Source: Neobacillus sp. WH10 (GTDB lineage: Bacteria > Bacillota > Bacilli > Bacillales > Cytobacillaceae). From it: DNA of 64,000 nt. Shown one piece after another: positions 34,376 through 42,425 of this stretch. Positions within the stretch are counted from its first letter, which is position 1. Each line of letters starts with the position of its first letter. Made by a program: the position numbers and the translations under genes. Where the stretch lies: contig NZ_CP126110.1 of the NCBI RefSeq assembly GCF_030123405.1, forward strand, positions 4,092,001-4,156,000. The letters are read 5' to 3'. The notes beneath the pieces were generated by a model that saw only the letters and a program-made list of their open reading frames with translations, searched no databases and was not told the origin of the DNA.

Positions 34376-34449
34376 ATCATTTCCAACCTTTCCCTCGTAA
34401 AATAGATAACTGTCTAGATCCAGTGCCAAGCGGTTAGTGTACTTCACTC

Positions 34450-34562
34450 TGCTCCCTACGATAAGTCAACATCGGATCGCTTGCACTTTTCGATTTACCT
34501 TTATCTCAGTCGAAAAGCTCCAGTCCTTACGCCGCGCAAAGGAAGCTTCCGCCTTTCTAATA
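34450..34562 (-). repeat. Dispersed intergenic repeat, family A (inverted copy)
   Basis: On the minus strand it reads GGCGTAAGGACTGGAGC, TCGACTGAGATAAAGG, GCGATCCGATGTTGACTTAT, matching 5090-5175 closely with a shorter middle. It occupies the nrdR-dnaB gap and reaches to within three bases of the longest dnaB frame. Confidence 0.75.
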
Positions 34563-34587
34563 AAAAAGAGCCAAAAACTTTAGCTCC
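34562..34587 (-). terminator. nrdR terminator
   Basis: AGCTAAAGTTTTTGGCT forms a short hairpin followed by CTTTTTT on the minus strand. Confidence 0.55.
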
Positions 34588-35049
34588 TCAAGATTTTTCC
34601 CTTTTTATTAATTCCTTTAATTCATCTATAAATACATTAATATCTTTAAATTGGCGGTAAACGGAGGCGAATCTCACATATGCGACCTCATCAACATGTG
34701 CCAGTCTGTCCATCACCATTTCTCCAATGGCATCACTTTTGATTTCAGAAATACCCTGACTGCGAAGATCCTTTTCGACACCGTGGGTGATATCTTCTAA
34801 TTGTTTTAAGGCTACAGGCCGCTTTTCACATGCCTTAATTAAGCCTCGCAGTATTTTATCACGGCTGAATTCTTCCCTCGTTCCTTCTTTTTTCACCACT
34901 ATTAAGGGAATCTCTTCAATCTTTTCAAAAGTAGTAAAGCGATATCCGCATTCTTCACATTCTCGTCTTCTACGTGTTGCCCGTCCTTCATCAACAGGCC
35001 GGGAATCTAGTACACGTGTACCATAATTTTGACATGAAGGGCATTTCAT
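34588..35049 (-). CDS. nrdR: Transcriptional repressor NrdR
   Basis: NrdR senses ATP and dATP and represses ribonucleotide reductase genes through NrdR boxes. The 153 residues start with a zinc ribbon (Cys3, Cys6, Cys31, Cys34), with RRRRECEECGYRFTTFE as DNA-binding part, followed by an ATP-cone (about 46-136). No nrd genes are in the window, so its targets lie elsewhere. Synteny upstream of dnaB is as in other Bacillus. Confidence 0.98.
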   Translation of the reverse strand: MKCPSCQNYGTRVLDSRPVDEGRATRRRRECEECGYRFTTFEKIEEIPLIVVKKEGTREEFSRDKILRGLIKACEKRPVALKQLEDITHGVEKDLRSQGISEIKSDAIGEMVMDRLAHVDEVAYVRFASVYRQFKDINVFIDELKELIKREKS

Positions 35050-35126
35050 TATTTAATCAGCTCCAAATCCGACAAAATCCTTTCTCTTATCTTATTAAAA
35101 AGCAGCCCTTTGTACAAGTGAAAGTG

Positions 35127-35513
35127 CTACGAGTTTTTTCTTATTCCGACAATGTTATGCAATTGCCCAATCCGTTCGTAATAGGAATTAATCCGCTTTT
35201 TTAAATCAGGATAGATACCAAGTATTGAAAACTTTTCCGATGAAATATTAAAATCCACAGCCGTTTCCAAAGGTTTTACCGAAACAATTGTAACAATCAG
35301 GAAGCACGGTATTGGTTTACTAATTTCAACAGCAATCTCTCCATGCTCCTTAGATACAGTCGTTATTTGACAATCTGCATCTTCATGGAATAGCTTTTCT
35401 ACTGATTGAAATAATTGATTAAAAGTCGCTTTATAATAATGTGTTTTTAAAGAATCATCCGCATTTTGATCCGATGTTTCAATATGCTTTTTAAAACGTG
35501 TAAAAATAGCCAT
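35127..35513 (-). CDS. Conserved uncharacterised cytosolic protein
   Basis: A 128-residue protein between nrdR and speD with a good GGAGGG ribosome binding site seven bases before its ATG. I do not recognise a named family. The first 40 residues are basic and polar, and the rest alternates strands and a helix (for example IPCFLIVTIVSV near 68-79). There is no signal peptide, membrane segment or metal-binding motif. It is monocistronic or a distal gene after the speD terminator. Confidence 0.75.
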   Translation of the reverse strand: MAIFTRFKKHIETSDQNADDSLKTHYYKATFNQLFQSVEKLFHEDADCQITTVSKEHGEIAVEISKPIPCFLIVTIVSVKPLETAVDFNISSEKFSILGIYPDLKKRINSYYERIGQLHNIVGIRKNS

Positions 35514-35572
35514 ACAAACCCTCCAAGTATCCTTCTCTTATATCCTATTTTACAACATTTTCGCAAAATATA

Positions 35573-35600
35573 AAAAGAGGTGTACAATTGGTACACCTCT
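35573..35600 (-). terminator. speD terminator
   Basis: Near-perfect stem AGAGGTGTAC/GTACACCTCT with a five-base loop followed by TTTTT on the minus strand. Confidence 0.88.
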
Positions 35601-35619
35601 GGGAATTTGTTTTAAAGAA

Positions 35620-36000
35620 TTATAATACCTTTGCCTGTTTAACATGCACAGGGCCCATTCCACGTGGTATTTCAATATTTTCACGTGTTTCGGCATTTAA
35701 AGCTTCTGCAATATGGTCAGCAGCTACATTCGGGTCTAAATCACCGCAAGTATAGACATCAATGCTTGCATATCCATGTTCAGGGAAGCTGTGGATGGTA
35801 AGGTGTGATTCAGAAATAATAACAACACCACTTACACCTTGTGGAGCAAATTTATGAAATGCTACTTCACGGATTTCCGCTCCTGATTTAAGAGCAGCTT
35901 CGACAAAAGTTGTTTCAATAAAATCCATATCATTCAATTTTTCAAAATCGCAACCCCAAAGTTCAGAGATTACGTGACGTCCCAATGTTTCCATATTCAT
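35620..36000 (-). CDS. speD: S-adenosylmethionine decarboxylase proenzyme (class 1B)
   Basis: SpeD decarboxylates S-adenosylmethionine to give the aminopropyl donor for spermidine. The proenzyme cleaves itself between Glu64 and Ser65 in SESHLTIHSFPEHG, and Ser65 becomes the pyruvoyl cofactor. His70 and Cys85 (DVYTCGD) are the expected catalytic residues. The 126 residues are almost identical in layout to B. subtilis SpeD. In B. subtilis it is linked to gapB. Here a terminator and a separate promoter lie between the two, and a structured 142-base leader precedes the start codon. Confidence 0.98.
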   Translation of the reverse strand: MNMETLGRHVISELWGCDFEKLNDMDFIETTFVEAALKSGAEIREVAFHKFAPQGVSGVVIISESHLTIHSFPEHGYASIDVYTCGDLDPNVAADHIAEALNAETRENIEIPRGMGPVHVKQAKVL

Positions 36001-36142
36001 TTTTCCCCCTTTAAACTTTTATGATTGTTTCTTGAAATCCTGTTATTGACGGTATCTAAGTAACTACCACGGGGGAAAGTTAGTCCAGAGAGGTCCTAAC
36101 CCTTTAAGTAATTAATCGCTACCTAATTTCAAGAAGTTCACG
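36001..36142 (-). ncRNA. Candidate structured cis-regulatory leader of speD
   Basis: The whole predicted 5' untranslated region can be assigned to structure. UUCUUGAAAU (36135-36126) pairs perfectly with AUUUCAAGAA (36038-36029). Inside are a short GGUA/UACC helix and a hairpin GUUAG-CC-loop-GG-CUAAC (36100-36079). The next segment, UUUCCCCC (36078-36071), is an exact complement of GGGGGAAA (36009-36002), the speD ribosome binding site. That last pairing would form a pseudoknot closing the start site. I do not recognise the class. The pairings are seen directly. Ligand and switching are inferred. Confidence 0.6.
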
Positions 36143-36148
36143 ATGACT

Positions 36149-36177
36149 AGTATACTTTGTTTATATTTATTTTGCAA
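36149..36177 (-). promoter_or_regulatory. speD promoter
   Basis: TTGCAA and TATACT with a 17-base spacer. The start would fall at about 36142, seven bases before the closing stem of the speD leader. Confidence 0.7.
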
Positions 36178-36250
36178 CCTATCAAAAAAATATTTTTTTA
36201 ATAATAAAGCGAAAATTCGATCATTGTTTTTTTGTCAATTTGTACACACT

Positions 36251-36282
36251 AAAAAAATGCTGTCATTTGACAGCATTTTTTT
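36251..36282. terminator. gapB terminator
   Basis: AAAAAAATGCTGTCA/TTTGACAGCATTTTTTT is symmetric, with A- and T-runs on both sides, so it can stop transcription from either direction. It separates gapB from speD. Confidence 0.88.
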
Positions 36283-36295
36283 ATTCTTTTTGATA

Positions 36296-37327
36296 TTAGC
36301 CAACCTTTACCTGTGAGGCATTTGCGATTTGCTCTGCAACGAATACGGCTAGATCGACAACACGAGATGAATAACCCCACTCATTATCATACCAAGCTAA
36401 AACCTTTACTTTCCTTGTCCCCATGACCATTGTGGAAAGGCCGTCAATAATTGCAGAATGTTCATTTGTATTAAAATCAATAGATACTAATGGTTCCACC
36501 GTGAAATCAACAATACCTTTTAATGAACCATTTGAAGCTTCAATAAATGCATGGTTAATATCATCAACCGTCACATCTCGCTTTAGATCCACTACTAAGT
36601 CTACAAGTGAAACGTTTGGTGTAGGTACTCGGAGTGACATACCATGTAATTTTCCTTTCAATTGCGGCAAAACAAGTGATAATGCTTTCGCAGCGCCTGT
36701 TGTCGTAGGAATAATAGATTGTCCACAAGCACGTGCTCTTCGTAAATCTTTATGTGGATTATCAATATTCTTTTGGTCATTTGTATAAGCATGAATCGTT
36801 GTCATTAAACCGTTTTCAATTCCAAATTTCTCATCCAACACCTTAGCAACAGGTGCAAGGCAGTTAGTTGTACATGAAGCATTGGAAATAATATCATGAT
36901 TCGTAATATCAAGCATTTCATTATTAACACCCATAACGATAGTAACATCCTCATTTTTCCCTGGAGCTGTCAAAATTACCTTTTTGGCTCCTGCGTCTAA
37001 GTGAAGAGCTGCTTTTTCCCGAGCATTAAACTTTCCGGTAGCCTCAATCACAATATCAATCCCAAGCTCTCTCCATGGCAGCTCCTCAGGATTTCTCTCA
37101 CTTAATAGTTTAATTCTTTTTCCATTCACGATTAACTCATGATCTAATGGAATTACATCTCCCTGAAATGGTCCATGGTTCGTATCATATTTAATTAAAT
37201 GAGCTAAAGTTTCTGCCGGATAGCTCGCATTTATGGCTACAATCTCAAATTTATTTTCAAGGATTGCTTTTCTAAAAACCATCCTTCCAATTCTCCCAAA
37301 ACCATTAATTGCAATTCTCGCGTTCAT
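36296..37327 (-). CDS. gapB: Gluconeogenic NADP-dependent glyceraldehyde-3-phosphate dehydrogenase
   Basis: GapB runs the GAPDH step in the gluconeogenic direction, preferring NADP. The 343 residues have the Rossmann motif NGFGRIGR (8-15), the catalytic Cys152 in NASCTTNC and the S-loop near 180-200. After beta-2 the sequence is AINASYPA, without the acidic residue that selects NAD in GapA, which supports NADP use. Position next to speD and coaE is as in B. subtilis. A CcpN-like box overlaps its promoter. Confidence 0.96.
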   Translation of the reverse strand: MNARIAINGFGRIGRMVFRKAILENKFEIVAINASYPAETLAHLIKYDTNHGPFQGDVIPLDHELIVNGKRIKLLSERNPEELPWRELGIDIVIEATGKFNAREKAALHLDAGAKKVILTAPGKNEDVTIVMGVNNEMLDITNHDIISNASCTTNCLAPVAKVLDEKFGIENGLMTTIHAYTNDQKNIDNPHKDLRRARACGQSIIPTTTGAAKALSLVLPQLKGKLHGMSLRVPTPNVSLVDLVVDLKRDVTVDDINHAFIEASNGSLKGIVDFTVEPLVSIDFNTNEHSAIIDGLSTMVMGTRKVKVLAWYDNEWGYSSRVVDLAVFVAEQIANASQVKVG

Positions 37328-37347
37328 TTTACGGCCCCTTCCGTATT

Positions 37348-37391
37348 AATGTTATACTGTTAACTTGTTTTATTGTAATTAGTATAACATA
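37348..37391. promoter_or_regulatory. gapB promoter with CcpN-type boxes
   Basis: TATGTTATACT (minus strand, 37391-37381) fits the CcpN consensus TRTGHYATAYW and contains the -10 element TATACT. A second near-match, AATGTTATACT, faces it on the plus strand at 37348-37358. CcpN represses gapB on glucose in B. subtilis. The -35 is weak, as is common for regulated promoters. Confidence 0.65.
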
Positions 37392-37466
37392 TTTAGGTTT
37401 AATTGTGATAAATAAATGGCGGATTTTTAAATGTTTTTTAATTCTGATAACTTATTAACTTATATC

Positions 37467-37498
37467 TAAAAAAAATGAGAAGGGGAGCCCCTTCTCAC
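37467..37498 (-). terminator. coaE terminator
   Basis: TGAGAAGGGG/CCCCTTCTCA stem with a two-base loop followed by an eight-T run on the minus strand. Confidence 0.85.
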
Positions 37499-37499
37499 A

Positions 37500-38111
37500 T
37501 TATGATCTTTCCAGATTAATTCCCCATTTTATTAAAACATCAATGAGTTGCTTTTTTAAATCTGCTATTGATCCATTATTATTAATCACTTCATCCGCCA
37601 GCATTACTTTTTCTGTAAGAGGCATCTGGGAACGGATTCTTGCTTCAGCATCCACTACCGATAGGTTATTTCTTACGATTAATCTTTGAAGCTGCGTTTC
37701 ATAATCTACAAATACAAGAATAGTTTTATCCACCAGATTCGTTAGTTTACTTTCAAACAATAACGGGATATCAAGAACAACCACTTCTTTATTGTTCTTT
37801 TTTGCATCTTCTACTTGTTCCTTCATTCTTTTCCTTACTTCTGGGTGGGTAATTTCATTTAAGAGCTTCCTTTTCTCTGCTTGATGGAAAATAATCGAGC
37901 CGAGTTTTGGACGGTTGATTTCTCCATCCTCCATTAAAATTTCTCGGCCAAATTCAGCGATGATTTTATTGTAAGCAGGCTCTCCTTTTTCCACCGCCAG
38001 GCGTGCTTCAACATCGGCATCGACCACTGTGACATCCATTTCCTTTAACATATTTGATACTGTACTTTTTCCACTGGCAATTCCGCCTGTTAGACCGATA
38101 ACTAGTGTCAT
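37500..38111 (-). CDS. coaE: Dephospho-CoA kinase
   Basis: Catalyses the last step of coenzyme A synthesis, phosphorylating the 3'-hydroxyl of dephospho-CoA. The 203 residues have the P-loop GGIASGKST at 9-17 and the family DADVEARLAVEKGEPAY segment near 31-47, which binds the CoA moiety. It follows ytaF by 21 bases and mutM lies upstream, so mutM, ytaF and coaE probably share a transcript, as in B. subtilis. Confidence 0.97.
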   Translation of the reverse strand: MTLVIGLTGGIASGKSTVSNMLKEMDVTVVDADVEARLAVEKGEPAYNKIIAEFGREILMEDGEINRPKLGSIIFHQAEKRKLLNEITHPEVRKRMKEQVEDAKKNNKEVVVLDIPLLFESKLTNLVDKTILVFVDYETQLQRLIVRNNLSVVDAEARIRSQMPLTEKVMLADEVINNNGSIADLKKQLIDVLIKWGINLERS

Positions 38112-38132
38112 GCTCGTTTCCTTCCTAGATAA

Positions 38133-38768
38133 TTATATCTTCCAGATTCCTATGATTATTAATAGGATGCCTGGCAAAAAGGTAAACTTTTGTATCCATT
38201 CAAACTTATGAAAGAAAGTTCCGCTTTTTATCCCTAAAAGAACAAATAAGGAGCTCATTATCGCAACAGACACTGCTAAATAAATTGGCGAAAAACCAAG
38301 CATAGCTGCTCCAATCCCTGCTCCAAATGAATCTAAGGATAAGGCTAATCCCAGCATTAACGCTTCAATCCCTGTAATCGTACCTGATTGGTCAAAATCA
38401 GCAGACATTGGCTTTTTCAGGATATTAATGGCTAATCCTAAAGATCGGATTTCAAAATTCACAATTGTCTTTTCATATTTTACTATTTCTTTTTCCTTCT
38501 CTGGCCGGAAAAATTGATACAATACCCAGGCACCAAGGGCGATTAGAATGAACCCTCCCATGCTTGCCGTGATACTCGGCGATAGCACTTTTTCTAAGCC
38601 GTGTCCAATTGAAACGGCAATCATTAAAGAGACAGCCGAGCATGTTGCAATAATTAGAACTGACTTAATCGGCATTACCATTTGCCTCAATCCATAGGTA
38701 AAACCGACACTAAAGCTGTCAAGGCTGAGTGCAAATGCTAATACGAGAAGTGAGAACAACTGAACCAT
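38133..38768 (-). CDS. ytaF: Sporulation membrane protein YtaF (MntP-like)
   Basis: A 211-residue, six-helix membrane protein with two copies of the MntP-type repeat. The motif ALSLDSF occurs at 13-19 and again at 140-146. The middle loop (about 85-125) is polar. MntP proteins export manganese. YtaF is a paralogue found in spore formers whose substrate is not established. The conserved aspartates in both repeats are kept, so ion transport is plausible. Confidence 0.88.
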   Translation of the reverse strand: MVQLFSLLVLAFALSLDSFSVGFTYGLRQMVMPIKSVLIIATCSAVSLMIAVSIGHGLEKVLSPSITASMGGFILIALGAWVLYQFFRPEKEKEIVKYEKTIVNFEIRSLGLAINILKKPMSADFDQSGTITGIEALMLGLALSLDSFGAGIGAAMLGFSPIYLAVSVAIMSSLFVLLGIKSGTFFHKFEWIQKFTFLPGILLIIIGIWKI

Positions 38769-38863
38769 TAGTCTCTGACTCCTTCCTCCAAATCACTACG
38801 ATAGTATATGGAAGGAGCCCATCCAAGGTTAATGTTATTCCATTTTCCTTAATTTCGTCTCAG

Positions 38864-39691
38864 TTAAAGCTTCTGACATGCAGGGCAATAATGTGTTCCT
38901 CTGCCACCTACAGTCGTTTTCTCTAGTGGAGTTCCGCATTTTTTACATGCTTCTCCTTTTCGTCCATAGGCCAATAACTCAAGCTGAAACATTCCAATCT
39001 CTCCTTGTGAATTAACATAGGAGCGAATTGTACTGCCGCCCTTTTGGACCGCCTCGTTTAACGTTGCCACAATTTCCCGATGGAGAGCAGCAACTTCCTT
39101 TTCATTTAGTGAACTGGCAATGCGTTCCGGATGAATTCCAGCTCGAAAAAGCGCCTCATCAACATAAATGTTGCCAAGCCCGACAAAAACCTTTTGATCA
39201 AGTAAGGCTGGTTTGACTTTCCTGTTTGTCTTTTTTAACTTCCCAGCCAAATATTCTTCGGTAAATTCTGCTGAAAAGGGTTCCGGTCCAAGATCAATCA
39301 GCGGCGGTTTTAGAAATTCGTCGCCTTTCTTGTACAAATGCATCGTTCCAAATTTCCGAACGTCACGATACCTTAATTCCGTATCATCCATAAAGTGAAA
39401 AATGACATGTGTATGTTTATCAAACGCCTCTGTCTTAGGGTAGAGCCCATATTTCCCTTCCATTCTTAAGTGCGATACAATTGCAAAATTTCCCGTATAT
39501 ATAATTAAAAATTTCCCTCTTCTACCGACATCAATAATGGTTTCCCCTTTTAAAGCATCAATGAATTGTTCGACATCGACAGGATTTTTAATAATTTTTG
39601 GCCAGAAGACAGTTATGTTTTCAATTGTTTTATTAAGTACTAATTTCTTTAACGTTCTTCGTATTGATTCAACCTCAGGAAGCTCTGGCAT
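38864..39691 (-). CDS. mutM: Formamidopyrimidine-DNA glycosylase
   Basis: MutM removes 8-oxoguanine and ring-opened purines from DNA and nicks the abasic site. The enzyme needs Pro2 as its N-terminal nucleophile, so translation must begin at 39691 (MPELPEVES). The ATG two codons earlier would block it, and GGAGG lies nine bases before 39691, an ideal distance. The C-terminal zinc finger has four cysteines (CKKCG and CPACQ). 275 residues. It lies 70 bases downstream of polA, a repair-related pairing conserved in Bacillus. Confidence 0.97.
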   Translation of the reverse strand: MPELPEVESIRRTLKKLVLNKTIENITVFWPKIIKNPVDVEQFIDALKGETIIDVGRRGKFLIIYTGNFAIVSHLRMEGKYGLYPKTEAFDKHTHVIFHFMDDTELRYRDVRKFGTMHLYKKGDEFLKPPLIDLGPEPFSAEFTEEYLAGKLKKTNRKVKPALLDQKVFVGLGNIYVDEALFRAGIHPERIASSLNEKEVAALHREIVATLNEAVQKGGSTIRSYVNSQGEIGMFQLELLAYGRKGEACKKCGTPLEKTTVGGRGTHYCPACQKL

Positions 39692-39750
39692 ATCCATCGT
39701 CCTCCCCTTTGCTGTGTATTTATCAGAATTAACAGGCAGTAAAAAAACAC

Positions 39751-39770
39751 TGATTGATGTTTCACTTTAT
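39751..39770 (+). repeat. Second copy of the TGATTGAWGTTTCACTTTAT end
   Basis: TGATTGATGTTTCACTTTAT differs at one base from the segment at 23859-23878. It overlaps the polA stop codon. It may be the end of a vanished insertion element. Confidence 0.4.
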
Positions 39771-42403
39771 TTCGCGTCAAACCAGGTTGGACCATAGGAG
39801 TAGTCTACTTTTAAAGGTACCCTTAATTCGAGCGCATTTTCCATTACCTCAGGGACTAATTTTTTTAAGATCTCCACTTCATCCATAGGAGCCTCAAAGA
39901 TCAATTCATCGTGTACCTGCAGTAAGAGCCGCGTCTTTAGCCCTTGATCCTTTAATGCTTCGTCCATGTCAATCATTGCTTTTTTTATGATATCAGCGGC
40001 ACTTCCTTGAATTGGTGTGTTCATCGCTGTTCTTTCTGCAAAGCTTCTGATGTTAAAATTACGGCTCGTGATCTCGGGGATGTACCTTCTCCTGTGCAAT
40101 AAAGTTGATACATACCCTTTTTGTCTTGCCGAGTGAATGATGTCATCCATATATTCCTTTACACCAGGATAACTGTTAAGGTATCTTTCAATAAATTGGC
40201 TAGCTTCTTTTCTCGTGATTCCCAAGGATTGAGAAAGTCCATAATCACTGATCCCGTATACGATTCCAAAGTTTACTGCCTTGGCATGACGTCTCATGTT
40301 AGAGGTAACCTCATCTTTATCAACGTGGAAGACCTCCATAGCTGTTTTCGTATGAATATCCAAATCATCCTTAAAGGCCTGAATCAGTTTTTCATCGCCG
40401 GCAATGTCTGCAAGCACACGCAGCTCTATTTGCGAATAGTCCGCCGCAAAGATCACCCATCCCTCTTCTGAAGGAACAAAAGCCTGACGAATCTTTCTTC
40501 CTTCTTCAAGGCGGATTGGGATGTTTTGCAGGTTTGGATCAATTGAGCTTAATCTGCCAGTCGCTGTTAAGGTTTGTTGATACCTTGTATGGACTTTTTC
40601 TGTTTTTGGATCAATCACTTTCAGTAGTCCCTCAATATATGTGGATTGAAGCTTTCCTAATTGTCGATAAAGAAGAATATGTTTAATAATTTCGTGATCC
40701 TCTGCCAACTTTTCTAAAACATCCGCTGATGTCGAATGACCTGTTTTTGTTTTCTTAAAGGAATGCAGACCTAATTTTTCAAATAAAATAACACCCAGCT
40801 GTTTAGGTGAGTTAATATTGAATTTTTCACCGGCTAATTCACATATTTTTTCTTCAATTTCGACAAGACGCTCATTCAGCTCTTTCCCCATCATCAGGAG
40901 ACGTTCCCGTTCTACTTTAATACCCCACGATTCCATGTCAGCTAAAATAAGCGATAAAGGCATTTCAAGTTCTGTAAATAATTCGTATTGTTCATTTTTC
41001 CTTAATTCATCTTCGAGTTTTTCTTTCAGTTCAGCCATGGCTAGACTCTTTCGAACGAGATGCTCTGCAAGCTTAGACGCTTCTGGAACCGTTTGTTTTG
41101 CTCCTTTGCCATAAAACGATTCATCTGATTGAATATTGTGGATATCATATCTTTTCGCAATCGCTGCAAGATCTTCAATATTTTCAGATGGATTAATGAG
41201 ATAGGAAGCCATTAAAATATCAAAGTCGGTTCCTTTTAAATGGATACCTCTCCTTTTTAAGGAAACTTCGGATTGCTTTGCATCATATACTATTTTCTTT
41301 TTTCCTTCGTCTTCTGCCCATTTTTTAAATGCTGCTGATTGTAATGCTTGCTCTGTTGGCAAGTAATACTGCCCATTTTCATTTACAAGAGAAAAACCAA
41401 TGATCTCCGCATAATGATAATTATCTTCCAGCATTTCAACATAAAAATAATTGTGATCAGCAAATATTTCGTCCGTTATTTCAGCCGGAATGACATACTC
41501 CACCTTTTCAAGCTCTTGCTCTTCGTTTACTGTTGTATCTTCACCTAGCCTGTCCAATAATGAATGAAAACCTAATTCTTTAAATAATGACACTAATTTT
41601 TCTCTCGCAAAGCCTTCATAGGTAATTTTCTCTATATCCACTTCAACTGGCACATGTCGTTCAATCGTGGCAAGTTCTTTGCTCATTAGGGCCTGCTCTT
41701 TAAACTCTGTTAGTTTTTCCTTTAGTTTGTTCCCACTGACTTGATCAATCGAATGTAACAGATTTTCTAAAGTTGAAAACTCTTTTAGCAGCTTAATCGC
41801 AGTCTTTTCCCCAACACCCGGTACCCCAGGTATATTATCAGAAGTATCACCCATTAAACCCTTCATATCGATAATTTGCTCTGGAGTAAGACCGTATTTT
41901 TCAGCCACATGCTCAGGGGTATACTTTTCAATATCAGTAATTCCCTTGCGGGTAATCCCGACTGTTGTAGCAGAAGAAGAAAGCTGGGTTAAATCTTTAT
42001 CTCCGGAAATAACTTTTACTTCATAGCCATCCTTTTCAGCTGTCAAAGAAAGAGTACCGATAATGTCATCGGCCTCGTAGTTCTCAAGCTCATATCTTGA
42101 AATCCCATAAGCATCTAACAATTCACGAATAAATGGAAATTGTTCCGATAACTCCGGCGGGGTTTTTTGTCTGCCACCTTTATATTCTGTAAAGGTTTTA
42201 TGACGAAAGGTTGTTTTTCCAGCATCAAATGCAACAAGCATATGCGTTGGCTTTTCATCCTCCAAAATTTTCATTAACATCATTGTAAAGCCGTATACTG
42301 CATTCGTATGGATTCCTTTATCGTTATTAAGCAAAGGTAATGCAAAAAAGGCACGATAGGCGATACTGTTCCCATCAATCAGGACAAGCTTTTTCTTTTC
42401 CAA
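39767..42403 (-). CDS. polA: DNA polymerase I
   Basis: PolA fills repair gaps and removes Okazaki primers. The 878 residues have an N-terminal 5' nuclease domain (about 1-290, with DGNSIAYRAFFALP at 9-22 and the MGDTSDNIPGVPGVGEKTA helix-hairpin-helix near 187-205). A 3'-5' exonuclease-like domain follows (about 300-470), where the catalytic DTE motif is replaced (FYVEMLED). Proofreading is therefore probably absent, as in other Bacillus enzymes. The polymerase domain is family A, with DYSQIELRVLA near 655 and HDELIFE near 830. Confidence 0.98.
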   Translation of the reverse strand: MEKKKLVLIDGNSIAYRAFFALPLLNNDKGIHTNAVYGFTMMLMKILEDEKPTHMLVAFDAGKTTFRHKTFTEYKGGRQKTPPELSEQFPFIRELLDAYGISRYELENYEADDIIGTLSLTAEKDGYEVKVISGDKDLTQLSSSATTVGITRKGITDIEKYTPEHVAEKYGLTPEQIIDMKGLMGDTSDNIPGVPGVGEKTAIKLLKEFSTLENLLHSIDQVSGNKLKEKLTEFKEQALMSKELATIERHVPVEVDIEKITYEGFAREKLVSLFKELGFHSLLDRLGEDTTVNEEQELEKVEYVIPAEITDEIFADHNYFYVEMLEDNYHYAEIIGFSLVNENGQYYLPTEQALQSAAFKKWAEDEGKKKIVYDAKQSEVSLKRRGIHLKGTDFDILMASYLINPSENIEDLAAIAKRYDIHNIQSDESFYGKGAKQTVPEASKLAEHLVRKSLAMAELKEKLEDELRKNEQYELFTELEMPLSLILADMESWGIKVERERLLMMGKELNERLVEIEEKICELAGEKFNINSPKQLGVILFEKLGLHSFKKTKTGHSTSADVLEKLAEDHEIIKHILLYRQLGKLQSTYIEGLLKVIDPKTEKVHTRYQQTLTATGRLSSIDPNLQNIPIRLEEGRKIRQAFVPSEEGWVIFAADYSQIELRVLADIAGDEKLIQAFKDDLDIHTKTAMEVFHVDKDEVTSNMRRHAKAVNFGIVYGISDYGLSQSLGITRKEASQFIERYLNSYPGVKEYMDDIIHSARQKGYVSTLLHRRRYIPEITSRNFNIRSFAERTAMNTPIQGSAADIIKKAMIDMDEALKDQGLKTRLLLQVHDELIFEAPMDEVEILKKLVPEVMENALELRVPLKVDYSYGPTWFDAK

Positions 42404-42425
42404 CTATCTTCACCATCCAAAAAAA

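Noticed and set aside
39767..42403. Active 3'-5' proofreading domain in PolA
   Set aside because: The exonuclease fold is there but the catalytic acidic motif is replaced, as in other Bacillus PolA proteins.
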